Below, piece by piece: positions 53,765-64,000 of a DNA stretch of 64,000 nt. The position numbers were made by a program, and so were the translations under genes. The notes below the pieces were generated by a model. The model was not told where the DNA came from. It searched no databases and was given only the letters and a program-made list of their open reading frames with translations. This DNA comes from Brachypodius melanocephalos. Taxonomy: Eukaryota; Chordata; Aves; Passeriformes; Pycnonotidae. Where the stretch lies: positions 3,236,740 to 3,300,739 of the forward strand of contig VZSR01000479.1 of the NCBI GenBank assembly GCA_013398615.1, written 5' to 3'. Positions within the stretch are counted from its first letter, which is position 1. The number at the start of each line of letters is the position of its first letter.

Positions 53765-54097
53765 TGTTGCACTATTGGTGCAGCATTCGTGGAGCTTGGA
53801 AAGGACGAGGCAGAACAAGTCCGGGGTCAGCATGCAAGAATTCTCTTTATTCAAATTTCTGACTCTATTTGTATACACTGTACAAAGATGGCCAAGTATT
53901 GGCCAAAGGTTTGTCACCTCATCCACTCGGATTGGTGAACATCCCAATCACTCAAATGCTCCCCTCAGAGCAAAAGAATGCAAACATTTTCTTATTTACA
54001 TGAAAGAGTGTGGGAACTCATCTCAGAGTTGCAAAACATCAGAAGGTTAGTCTAAATATCAGAATGCAAGTTTAAGACATGTAAAAACAGGGTGACA
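53765..54097 (-). mobile_element. Solo LTR of an avian endogenous retrovirus, copy B
   Basis: This is the inverted counterpart of the LTR at 10571-10903, also 333 bp. On + it starts TGTTGCAC and ends GGGTGACA, the reverse complement of the TGTCACCC...GTGCAACA ends. The hexamer CAGGTG occurs on both sides (53759-53764 and 54098-54103), a perfect target-site duplication that fixes both boundaries and shows an intact insertion. On the minus strand, AATAAA (TTTATT at 53846-53851) follows a TATA-like TATACAAA (about 53868-53875). No internal viral sequence remains. The 6-bp duplication fits alpha- or beta-retrovirus-like integrases and argues against ERVL (usually 5 bp). The open frames crossing it (53693-54050) are not genes. 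Confidence 0.92.
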
Positions 54098-57000
54098 CAG
54101 GTGTTCTCTGGGGACATGACATAGTAAGGTCATTGTTTTCTGAAATCTGTAATGTAATGGAAATACAGCCACTTGACATTGTATATCTTATTGCTCAGCC
54201 AACTCTCTTTGAGACAATCTTTTGTTCCAGTAGTGGATGAAACAGTGAATTGCAGTTCAGAAGTAAATGTGTGTGCCTGAAGCAGTGGATTCAGCCATCA
54301 GCTGCTGGGGCGGGTTGTGCCTCTGCTTCTCTTGGTAAAATGGGAGAAGCATTTCTGAAACTCTGGGTGTAGTAAAAGCTGATAGGAAAATTTTGCAAGT
54401 TCCTTTGACCAGTGGTGATTAGTTTTAAAAACATCATCACTTTGCCACACAAGCACTTTCAGAGAGCCCATAATTGAGGCCCTTAATATTTTTTTTTCCC
54501 TGAGCAGCACACAGCAGGTTTTTATGGGGACTGAAGAGTCAAGTTCTGTTTGCTCACATAAAAGCACAGGCTAACAAAACCCCCATATTTCTTTTTCTTA
54601 AGAAAGCAGATGAACAAAAGAGGAAAGAGCAGGTGGGGCAGGAAGGATGGAGAGAGAAAAGCTAGACACAAGTGTCAGATGGGAGGAGGCTTTGGGGAGG
54701 CTGGGATGGGTAACACTGCACTTCTTCCAAGGCAGATTTAGGATTGCTGTCTTAAATACTGTTCTATATTTTACCAAAATTCAGAATTTCAGCTAATCAC
54801 CTTTGAATGTTTATTGCAAATGCAGTTTATCCCAGCTCTGGGAGTAATATTAATAGAGCTTAGAAGTAGGAGGAATTTTTGTATCTCTTTTATTTCTGGG
54901 GTTTTCATTCTCACTTATTCAAAGAACAATGAAAAGTGCTAAGGTGGTTATGTTTGTGGGGAAAAAATCCTGAATATCTTAGCATAATTTTCAAAAGTGG
55001 TAAATTCAGTGAGAAGCTATTCTTCATGCCAAGTTACAAACATCTCCTGGGTGACTCTAGGTGATAATCTTGGTAAATTGTGAAATTATTGTCATGTTAG
55101 AGTGGAATTCCTTAGTAAACTGTGAAATTATTGTCATGTTAGAGTGGAATTCCTAAGAGTATAAGAGAAAAGCTGTTATATGCACAATTAGGGCAGATAC
55201 AGGTAATCTGCCTGGTATAGTTGCTTCCATTTAGTAAATTTCAGTGGTGCTTCCATGTAGCCTTTTAATTAAGTTAATGTAAAACTCAGCTTCTGGAGTG
55301 ACTGATGATTTATGTGCCAGTACTTCCCAGTGTTTGCCCTTGAGACAGAAAACTGATGTTTAAACTGACTGAAAATGTTTCTTCTTTTTCTGTGTGACAG
55401 TTCATTAGCAGATTATACACAGAAACATCCTTACATAAAAATCAGATTCATCAACAAATATGTCAAACATACATTTAATCCCATTCACTTGCTGAACACA
55501 AATAATCCATAAAGGTGATTTATTATTGCCACTTGCTTTATCTTGCATGATCAAGCTCTAATCAATAAGAGCTATTAGTCTTTCAAGCTGGAGATTTATA
55601 GACCTTGGTCTTGGAGTAATAGCCAATATGCACATAAAAATCAGTTTGAAAAGCCTTTGCTTTTACATTCAGGTGTCTTTGAGATATATCTACCAAATTG
55701 GATTTCATATGACGAAACAGACTGGATTATAATAATCTTAAATCAAAGAAATCAGAGGTGAAAATGGGTTTGTTAACCTAGAAATTGATTTCCTTTTCCA
55801 CCTATATCATACTGGAAATCCAGCTACTCAGCATTTTTAAAACTATGCAAGCAAAACAGGTTTTTCAACAGCTCTTCACTTCAGATCTCTTATCCTGTGG
55901 TGGTTTGGGTCTTGCTTTGTGAGGTGTCAGGGTCACCCCTGGGGCTTGCAAACAGCCCAGAGCAGGCTGATTCCAGAACTCTGTGTGTTGTGTTCATTTT
56001 TGCCACAGTGATTTGTACAAGTTACAATTCCAGCTTCCATGTAGTAACTTATAAGTTGTTGTAGTTCTTGTGACCTTAAAAGTAGTCTCCCTTCAAATTT
56101 AAATAATGTGAAAAAGTTAAACTTTTTAACTTAAGATTGCCTTATTTCAGAATCATAGATAAAATGAAAAATTCCATTTTTGGGGAGGCTGCTGCTGCCT
56201 GCAGACTCAAGTTTATACTGTCATATCCATTCACCTTATGTTTAATTGCTGGCTGTTTTTATTATCTTTGAGGAATCTCCTTTCTGGATTCCCAGATGAT
56301 CCCTAATTCTTGATATGGAGAGCTGACAAGAAAGTATGCAATAGTAAGAGGTAAAAAAAGGCTTTCACCTACTCCAGCCACAAAATTACCAGCCATGGTC
56401 TAGTTTTAGGATTAAAGGCTTGGTATGTGTAGGTAAGGGAGTTGGAAAAACTCTGAGTTCCTGAAGTTGAGATGCAAAATCACCTGGGAGCAGAACAATT
56501 CCTATGTTCTTAAAAATATTCTCAACCCAGCTTCATGCATTTTGATAAAATAGGGTGAATTAGGGTTCATACAATGTGCCTGAACAGCTTTTCTCAACGC
56601 TGTGTTTGATAGGAATTATGATATTTTGACTGTTGAAGTTTCATTTTGACTCCACAGGTGGGAGACGAATGCACTGAGAAAATAGCTCTAGTGTTTCCTT
56701 CCTTTTTGACACACTGTGGCAGATAGTTGGCAAACTGCAGTTCCATTAATCCTTCCACTGCAGACAGTAAATCAAGTATAGAATGGTTTCTGTACAGCAG
56801 CAAATTAATTTCATCCTATCGCTGTGTGATGGTAGTGGCAGTGCTCTGTGAGAGTACGTGAGGTCAAGGCAATTAAAAAGTCCTAAATTTTGTGGACTTT
56901 TATTTATATATTATTTATTAGACTCATATACTTGGATCTATTTAAAGCTGTCTTTGGCTCATTATTATCATAACCTTAAAGTGGAGATTTCCCAGTGAAA

Positions 57001-57367
57001 TGATAAATACTAACTTTTTTGAAGTAAGAAAATTGAAGTTTCCTGCAAATGAGAGGCTTAGCACATAGTTAGGTCTAACCTTCCACTGTGTTTCAAGTCA
57101 TGAAATAGTGCAACCATCAACAGGTGCTTCTAGGTTATTAACAAATGAACAGTTAAGGTACTAATCAGTAAAAAAATATATTTAGTTTTCTTTTCAGAAT
57201 GTTGTTATAATTACCCATAATACATCAACTGAATGTTTTATCTCCTTTCAACTGACAGTACTTTTTTCCTCTTTAAAAACTATTTTAAATTCTACTTTCA
57301 TTCTAATAGGTAAATGTTTTCCTTTTGTTATCTGCTGCTATCTGCTATCTGCTGTCACTAAATCTGG
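54098..57367. other. Gene-free AT-rich stretch with a 42-bp duplication
   Basis: Apart from the tandem duplication listed separately and an (ATCTGCT)n-like run at about 57330-57355, I see only short chance frames. Confidence 0.6.
55073..55154 (+). repeat. Tandem duplication, period 42
   Basis: The unit GTAAATTGTGAAATTATTGTC... at 55073-55114 is repeated at 55115-55154 with one difference (T versus C at 55078/55120). The high identity suggests a recent event, or turnover by slippage. Confidence 0.93.
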
Positions 57368-57382
57368 TTTTTTTTTTTTTTT

Positions 57383-57496
57383 CCCTGAGAGAGTTCAAGA
57401 AGTGTTTGAACAATGCTCTTGGGCTGTTCTGTGCAGAGCCAGAATTAGATTTAACCATCCTTGCGTCCCTTCCTACTCAGGCTATTCTATGATTTT
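57383..57496 (+). mobile_element. CR1 LINE 3' end, sense orientation
   Basis: The segment matches the CR1 3' untranslated region: 'gagttcaagaagtgtttgaacaatgctctt', then 'ctgtgcagagccagaattag', then 'ccttgcgtcccttcctactcaggctattctatgatt'. The final ATTCTATGATT is the diagnostic CR1 terminal repeat. A T15 run (57368-57382) directly precedes it. A small internal deletion relative to the remembered family sequence is likely after 'gctctt'. Confidence 0.88.
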
Positions 57497-60437
57497 CCCT
57501 GATTTTATATTGAGATAGTGTGTATATGTTCCACTCCTAGGGACACACCAAACTGAGTTTTAACACGTAGGGGAGAAAGAAAAGTGTGAGATCTTTCCTC
57601 TTCCCATTTGTATAACATTTCCTGGAAATTACTACAGATTGTTCAAATTTTTCTCTAGAAATAAAACTTTTCAGTTTTGCCTTCACTGGTGGATGAGATA
57701 CAAAGCACCCACTTGAAAAAAAGGATGATGTCTAAGACACCATTCCTGAATTTCAATATATGGAGAGATAAATCTGCACCTTCCAGGATTAGGACACAGG
57801 GAATAAATCACTTGATTGTAGCTCCTTTTCAGGTTGGCTTAACCTTGAGGTAACAAGGCTTTCAAATTGGTGAAAAAACAATTTTTAGGCACCCAAGAGC
57901 TGAAGCATCATCTATGGTCACACAGTATTAAAGCCTCACTGCTCTACCACTGCTTCTCATCTGAAGAGAAAGAAACATCTAACTTTCAACATTCCAGAGG
58001 ATTTGCTGAATTTCTCCATAATAGAAAACTCAGGCAACATTCTGTTTGGGAGCAGATGAACAGCTATTGCGTTAAATAACAGAAGGTAGTTGTAAAGATA
58101 TTTATTCTGTGATAATTTCGAGGTGATAAAAATATTAAATAAAATACTGGTATGTGTAGGATGGGGTGATAAGTTGAGAGTCTGCAGGAATTTCTTCCTG
58201 ACAGGTGGGCTGTAGGGAGGTTGGAGTGCTGGCAGCTGATATTTAGGATGTAATCTGAAGAAAGCAGGAAAGTAGAAGCAAGGGGCAAACTGTAAAATAG
58301 AGTGAAATGAAAATAAATAGAGCAGTGAAAGTAGGAACCTTGATAATGTTTTCTTGCAATATAACAACTGGAATTCCTAAATCACCTAAGACTAGGGGAG
58401 AATGCTTGTTCCGCAACTGATGAGTGAGATATAAAGGGGAATGTTTTTACTGGAGAGCCAGAGTTGTCCCACCACAAAGGGCATCCTAGTCTGAAATGTG
58501 ATATGGCACAATGCTGTTACAAAAACCAGCCAAAGTCCATGTCTGTGTTAAACAGACTGCTTTCTGCAAGGGTAATACAAATCTCACATTATTAGAGTTT
58601 CATACCCCTGTGACATGGTGTGTGTGTCTTAAGGGGCTTGATGCGTAGCGTGCAGTTCTAGCTCTTTCTTTGTTTTTATTAATTTGTTTGACAATTTGTG
58701 TTATACAGATTTTGTCACTACTGTACTAATTCCTTTGGAGCCTGGTGAGAAAGAGAATGTTTGTCCCTGTTCCACAAATACAGCTGATTTCTTGAGATTC
58801 TCCAGGGAGTAAATGGAGACAAGTTTTCACTTTCAACATCTGTGTCTCATTGCTGGCATCTGGCACCCAGTGTGCCCATTACTGGTAATAAACAAGATGC
58901 AAAATATACTGTTTTATTTGTAGACTACTCTCCCTAGTTTGCTTCAAGTTTCCTCTTCCACCAGATGTCACTGAGTTTAGGAGTAATGATCTGGCCTAAA
59001 TGGACTGGTGATTGCTACCTGCCATGGAAGCAGCTGGAAGAAGTACAAATATTTCCCCTCCATTTCAATACATGCTCATCTTTCACTAATGTCTTTTCTG
59101 GGCTTAGAGAAGTGACTGATTCATCCCATGTGGTCACAACTAGGCACTTTTTCAGTCATGAGATGTTGTTTACTGTAGCTTTACCACGTCAAGATTATTG
59201 GGTACCATTTGCTCCAATGGGGGCTACTGTCTTCTGGTATAAATGTTCATTTGCTGTGCTTTCATGAGCATTTCTCTACTCTAGGTCTAAAGCCGTTATT
59301 TAAAATTAAGTTAATTTCCCTTTTGGTGATATTTTCTGCGCTTCTATCCCATTTTCTTCTCTGCCTTTTAAGTAAAGACACAGCAGTCTGCCATGGCACA
59401 CCTAGAGATGATCAGCAATTTCTCTTAGGGATTTCTGATGGGTCAGGAGAGCAGCTAAGTCCATCCTGACTCCTCGGATCCTGTCTTCTTATTAAATCAG
59501 TTCCCATTCATTATTTCTAAACAAGTCTTGCACCATCTGTAGAGTGAGTTTTGCAAGCACTCCATGTTCAAAGAATCTGAAGGATATCTAATGTGTGCGG
59601 GGCTTAGTTTATTTATAAAATTAGGTCCAAAACATAAAAGAATCAGAGTAACAGCTCCAAACTCACTCACATGCCCAGGATGGAAAAAACTTTCCATATA
59701 ATCCAACAAACACATTCTTTGCAGTTTGTCCCCAGCAAAGGCTGGAGTTTGAGAGGGCTGATCCCCAGCCCCTTCCCAGGGCAGTGTGCCCTGCAGCCAT
59801 GCCCTGCTGCGCCTGCATTTGGGGACTCTGCAGTGATGGCAGTGGCTCAGGCTGCCTGCTTGCAATTTGTAACGTAGCTGTACTGTGTTAAAAAGGTCAG
59901 CCCTAGATGGGAAAATGATGAATGCTTTGGTGCTGCTTCATATCTTTACACTTTGATCAGAGGTAAATTAATTTGTGTTTTCAGCCTATCCTTCAAGTTT
60001 AGGGCCTACTGACGCTATTGAATGATGTATCACCAGATTTTTTATGACAGTGGTTTCTATTGTCTGACATAAATAAATTTGGCAGACCAGGTCTGTGTTA
60101 CATCTTGCTTTCTTCTTGAATTGTTTTTACTTTCCCTTGCAGAATGAAGAAAGTGTTTTGTCTTCTACTACCAAGCAAATATCACATGATAATTGAGCAT
60201 TCTGAAAAATTCAATCAAATGTGTCTGCATATTTAGGGAATAAGAAGATTATAAATCGGTCAGGGGTATATGTATGGCTGAAAGAGAAGGGAGAGGTGCA
60301 CAGGGGACAGGCTTTAACTCCATGTGGAAACTGTCCCTTATCCCCTACATGAATCTGCAGGGGAATAAAGTGAATCTGTGCAAGATCGCTCTCCAGCTAC
60401 ATGTGTTGGTTGTTTTCCAAAAAGAGATCTTAAAAGA
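57497..60437. other. Gene-free stretch
   Basis: The frames at 57957-58367 (136 codons, -) and 59497-59865 (122 codons, -) have no recognisable domains. A GC-richer patch at about 59740-59860 is unassigned. Confidence 0.55.
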
Positions 60438-60671
60438 CTGGTGAGGGGCTGGGAACACAAACCCTGTGAGGAACAGCTGAGGGAGCTGGGGTTGTTTAGC
60501 CTGGAGAAAAGGAGACTCAGAGGTGACCTTATAATTCTCTGCAACTCCTTGAAAGGTGGTTCTGCTCAGGTGGGGTTGGTCTCTTTCTCCAGGCAGCACC
60601 GACAGAGGGAGAGGACACAGCCTCAAGCTGAGCAAAGGGAAACATAGGTTGGATATTAGCAAAAAGTTTCA
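60438..60671 (+). mobile_element. CR1 LINE fragment, sense orientation, 3' end missing
   Basis: Clear CR1 landmarks are present: 'gaggaacagctgagggagctggggttgtttagcctggagaaaaggagactcagaggtgacc', then 'caggcagcaccgacagagggagaggacacagcctcaagctgagc', then 'aggttggatatta'. The copy has lost the region after this point, including the terminal repeat, and is 5'-truncated. Short frames on both strands (60338-60662) are by-products. Confidence 0.92.
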
Positions 60672-61049
60672 AGGTTCCCTATCTTGTATCATATAAAAGA
60701 AGGATCTGAATGAGCTCATTTTCTGTTGATGTATGAAAGAGGGAGGTGAATCTAGAAAAAAAAATTGCTTTGTGTGGGTGTGCACCGGAGACAAAGTAGA
60801 TTTGATCTCTGTCAGTATTCCAAAGGTTGTGGGATTCAGGCAAATTCCTAGCTCTGTTTCTATAATAAAGTTGACAACTACTTTTTTCTAGTCTAATTTC
60901 TTTGCAAAAATGATCTGCTTTATGATGCATGGCATAGTAGGGATTTTCTATTAGTTAGGGCCTTTCAGCAGGATTTTTAGTAATGATCTGTATGCTCATG
61001 TTCCACTAAAGTAAAGTAAGGGTAAAATAAAAATTGGAATTAAGAGCTG
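60672..61049. other. Unassigned spacer
   Basis: AT-rich, with no gene or recognised repeat. Confidence 0.55.
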
Positions 61050-61188
61050 TATAGAAAGTCATAAAATGAAACTTACACTTATAGACTTATAAGTCTATAA
61101 TTTTATGAGACTTGTAAGTCTCATTTTATGACTTTCTATAAGTTTAATACACTTATATAAACTTATAGAAAGTGATAAAATGAGACTT
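61050..61188. repeat. Nested inverted repeat, three copies of a 25-bp unit
   Basis: TATAGAAAGTCATAAAATGA... at 61050-61075 is repeated in reverse complement at 61115-61140 (25 of 26 bases) and again in direct orientation at 61164-61188 (23 of 25). Between the first two lie a perfect 20-bp palindrome (TATAGACTTATAAGTCTATA, 61080-61099) and a TGAGACTT/AAGTCTCA stem at 61106-61123. It resembles a template-switching product or a small foldback element more than a known family. Confidence 0.9.
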
Positions 61189-63309
61189 CATTGGAACATT
61201 TGGAACAGGGGCTCTGAACAGCTTCAGAAGAGTTTGTGGTATTTTACTTCAGCTTCAAACTTTCTGCAGAGATTTTTTGAGTGTCTTTGCATGACATCTG
61301 GAAAGCCATCATTTTCCATTCAGTTCATAACTCCCAACAGGAACCCCTGGCATGGCAAGAGTTCTAAACCTGAGTCAGTCATTCTGGAAAGTTCAGTGGC
61401 TGCTTGACAGCCCACACTTCCCATCACCTTGATTACCATAGTAATGCAAACTCATTATTTGGTGTTTACTGTAACAGAAACTGTAAAATTTCAACTTTTA
61501 CTTTTAAACATATTATAACAAAGGGGATGTTTCAGCCCTAAGCTGGACATCTATGCTTAATCCTACATCTTAGCCACTGGGTGGACATCTGCACATTGTT
61601 CCTTCATCTTCGACAAAGATTTATCCTTTTTGAGGTGGGATTTAGAGGAGAATGCAGGTAGAGGACCTCATTCACCTTCTCCAATGAGGTGCTGTCTTAT
61701 TATTTTATTAGACCTGTTCCCCACACGTCCAGCAGCTAAGATGTCCCTTCTACTGGCAGTCTTGATTTGACTCACTTTTTGGCTTAATGTAAATGTTGCA
61801 GCAAACCTCTTAACAGAGATCTCTCATTGATTTATCTTTTCTCTCCTGCCAGCTGCTGAATGCAAAGGGAAGAGGAGTAATTCCCTGGATTTAAGGGAAT
61901 ACTTTCTGCATGGAAGTTTCCTGGAGGAAAAGGGAAGGGATAAATTAAAGGCACTTTATCTTGTAAGCTGCCTGATTTTCAGTTTTCCACAAGATTTTCC
62001 TTGTTCAGATTATATGGCCTGATATAGTCTCCTTGTATCCAGTTTCCTTTCTTCTTCAACCTAAAGCAGCATTACTGTGACAATGCCATAGAATCCAAAA
62101 CAAGGGGCACAGAGGAATTGCTCTTATACTTCCAGATCACTTTTGTCACCATTCTTTCCTTCTGCCACTTCGCTCTCAGATGTATTTATAGTTTTTCCAA
62201 GGATCCTCCTATGGTTTCACACGAGGAGGAAGAGCTTACATTGTCTCCCCATGTAGGGAAATAGTGCTGAAAAAGCTTTCACAAATGGTGGTGTCTTGGC
62301 TGTATTAGATTATTGTTTCCATGTCAATTGAATTCCATGCAAAATAGTAGCAAATATATGGTTGGTTTCTTGTAATGCCACTGAGATGCCCAGAGAGAGA
62401 AGTGAGTTAAGTGTTTGGTAGTTTTGGGAACAATTTTCACCATCTTTACATGGGCACTTAGGCTCAGCGTTTGCAGAGAACCAGGATGCTCTCTGAGGCC
62501 ATACAAAAGATGTACAGCTGAACAAGAGATGGCAGATGTTCTGGTTACAAATCATGAGAGAGTCCTGACACAGACTTTAAATAGTCATGAAGGCTGGGTG
62601 GATACAGGCTTCTTAAAAGTCCAACTGCTTCATATTGCAGTGATGCTGCTGGAGGCACAGATTAAGGGCTGTTCCTTAGGGCAAAATTCTCAACTTGAAC
62701 TCTTCTCTGCACAACAAATCCTAAGCATGCCAGGCCCTTGTTCCATGGATAGGGCTTGCATTAATCTTGTAGTCCCTTTCTTGTCTGGCTGTTTGATTTG
62801 TAGGTTTTTTTAAAGAAAAATCTTGCTCCCTGAACCAGTCAGGAGGCAAATTATTTTGCTGCTGTGCTAAATGCTAGAATCCACAACATCGGGTTTTGAA
62901 CTTGGACATCCACGGTAGGGAAAAGGTCTGGGACACACTAACTCCTTGAAACCCGTGCATTACTCCATGGATAATTTGGTGTCGCCCAGAGTAGAATCTC
63001 TCTCAACACGTTTGAAAGAAATAAAAGATGAAACATTCCCATATCCCATTAACCTTGGAGGAAGCAGCCAGCGTGACCACAGAAGCAGCACTGCAGGAAC
63101 GGTGCAAGTTCTTTTGGAGACATGGCAATGGCCTTCACAGTGCACTGTGTACAGCTTCATTTATGGATTTGGGAAAAGTCTGCCAAAGTTCCTCTTCACA
63201 GACTTCTGCTTAAACTGAAAGCTGCAGCGAGTCAAGCGAAGAGGTAAGAGTGGATACAGAGGGTAAAGACAGCTAAAACAGATTTGGAGCAAGCAGTTGC
63301 TTGTCAGAA
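61189..63309. other. Gene-free stretch
   Basis: The frames at 62415-62813 (132 codons) and 62946-63218 (90 codons) lack recognisable domains or convincing splice sites. The second has a somewhat coding-like first half but cannot be supported. Confidence 0.5.
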
Positions 63310-63555
63310 AGGCTCTTCTAAATTGGAGAGAAGTATTAAGCAGGGTTCCCAAAGGGGTAGTCCTTGAACATAGTCAGTATCTAATGTATATACATGACTG
63401 ACAGGGAGACTGAACTAGTTAGTTGCTTATTAAACTAAATTTGGAGCAGCAGAGGATGTGGAACAAATAATAAAGGCGACTTGAAAGAATTCCAGACTTA
63501 AGTATGAGCTCTAGTGTATTAAATGAGCTTTAATGCAGACAGATGTACACCACAA
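63310..63555 (+). mobile_element. Degraded CR1-like LINE fragment from the reverse-transcriptase region
   Basis: The order of words resembles the end of the CR1 reverse-transcriptase gene: 'cagggttcccaaagggg', then 'tatatacatgactga', then 'aaactaaatttggagcagcag', then 'aaatgagctttaatgcagacag'. Stops and deletions interrupt every frame, so nothing is translatable. The match is by eye and much weaker than for the other CR1 copies. Confidence 0.45.
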
Positions 63556-64000
63556 TAGAGCAGGCAAGAAAAGTGCTCTAAAAAAATTGTTTAAACTGCA
63601 AGAGAATAAAGCTCAAGGGCTGTAACTCTTACAGCCTGAGTAGAAAGGTGCAAAGAACAAACAGCATACCTTTACAACTGTTGTTTCCCATTGAATTAAT
63701 TGATTCACTCAAATGGCACCAGATTTTTGCCATATTTATATACCTGATTATTTGATCCACAAATTATTCCCAGTCTTTTTCCTGAAAATATATCAAAGTA
63801 TTACAGAATTGATTTGTGAGGCAATTCTAACTACTGATTTTTTTTTTTCATGGAAAAAAGTGAAAATCTGGACTGTCAGAACCAAAGTAAAAGAACAATA
63901 TGGATTTATTTTTCAAGTATATGAGTTTTTCAGCAAAGTTAATGTTATGCCTATGCTCTCTGGCATTGTGCTGCTATACATCCACAGTGTTCTGGAAATC
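63556..64000. other. AT-rich end of window
   Basis: No gene or repeat recognised. The decayed CR1-like sequence may extend to about 63620. Confidence 0.5.

Noticed and set aside
53693..54050. Overlapping 81- and 116-codon frames, and similar ones at 10667-10992
   Set aside because: Both sets run through copies of the same LTR, which explains why they share residues. LTRs of this kind do not encode these products.
56150..56200. Possible antisense CR1 3' end ('agaatcatagat')
   Set aside because: The terminal repeat is matched for about ten bases, but the sequence beyond it does not resemble CR1.
57957..58367. 136-codon minus-strand frame rich in L, F, S and Y
   Set aside because: The hydrophobic appearance comes from a purine-rich plus strand, not from true membrane segments.
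62946..63218. 90-codon plus-strand frame with a somewhat coding-like first half
   Set aside because: No recognised protein and no convincing splice sites. A second frame overlaps it and looks equally good.

Overview
The window looks like non-coding DNA from a bird, most likely a passerine. It is AT-rich and CpG-poor. Its interspersed repeats are 5'-truncated CR1 LINE fragments, some ending in the short 3'-terminal repeats typical of CR1 (ATTCTATG-like or TTCTTATG-like). It also holds solo long terminal repeats (LTRs) of avian endogenous retroviruses. I saw no Alu, L1 or other mammalian repeat. CR1 and LTR assignments come from remembered family signatures, not from a database search. No protein-coding gene, rRNA or tRNA can be named with certainty.

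Layout: 1-10.5 kb is AT-rich DNA with simple repeats and a 48-base A tract at 6940. A solo LTR lies at 10571-10903 (+). From 10.9 to 18.1 kb there are (TA)n, purine-rich and G-rich simple repeats. An old CR1 copy lies at 18.86-19.47 kb. From 19.5 to 31.5 kb there is little except hairpins and a (TAAA)n tract. A CR1 3' end lies at 31.70-31.83 kb, next to a G/T-rich block. An ERVL-type LTR starts at 34106 (+).

The region from 40.6 to 46.4 kb is the likeliest place for a gene. A possible terminal exon on + (40603-40746) faces a 143-codon coding-looking frame on - (41103-41534), tail to tail. The only CpG island in the window (46085-46380) carries a near-perfect CTCF core, an E2F-like site and a GC box. 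It lies 4.5 kb upstream of the minus-strand frame, so it could be the promoter of a short minus-strand gene. That link is inference; I found no connecting exons.

From 46.4 to 64 kb there is a second copy of the 10.5 kb LTR in inverted orientation (53765-54097) with a perfect 6-bp target-site duplication. This part also has CR1 fragments at 57.4, 60.4 and probably 63.3 kb, a 42-bp tandem duplication at 55.07 kb, and a nested inverted repeat at 61050-61188 in which one 25-bp unit occurs three times in alternating orientation. Almost all remaining short open frames are chance frames or run through repeats.
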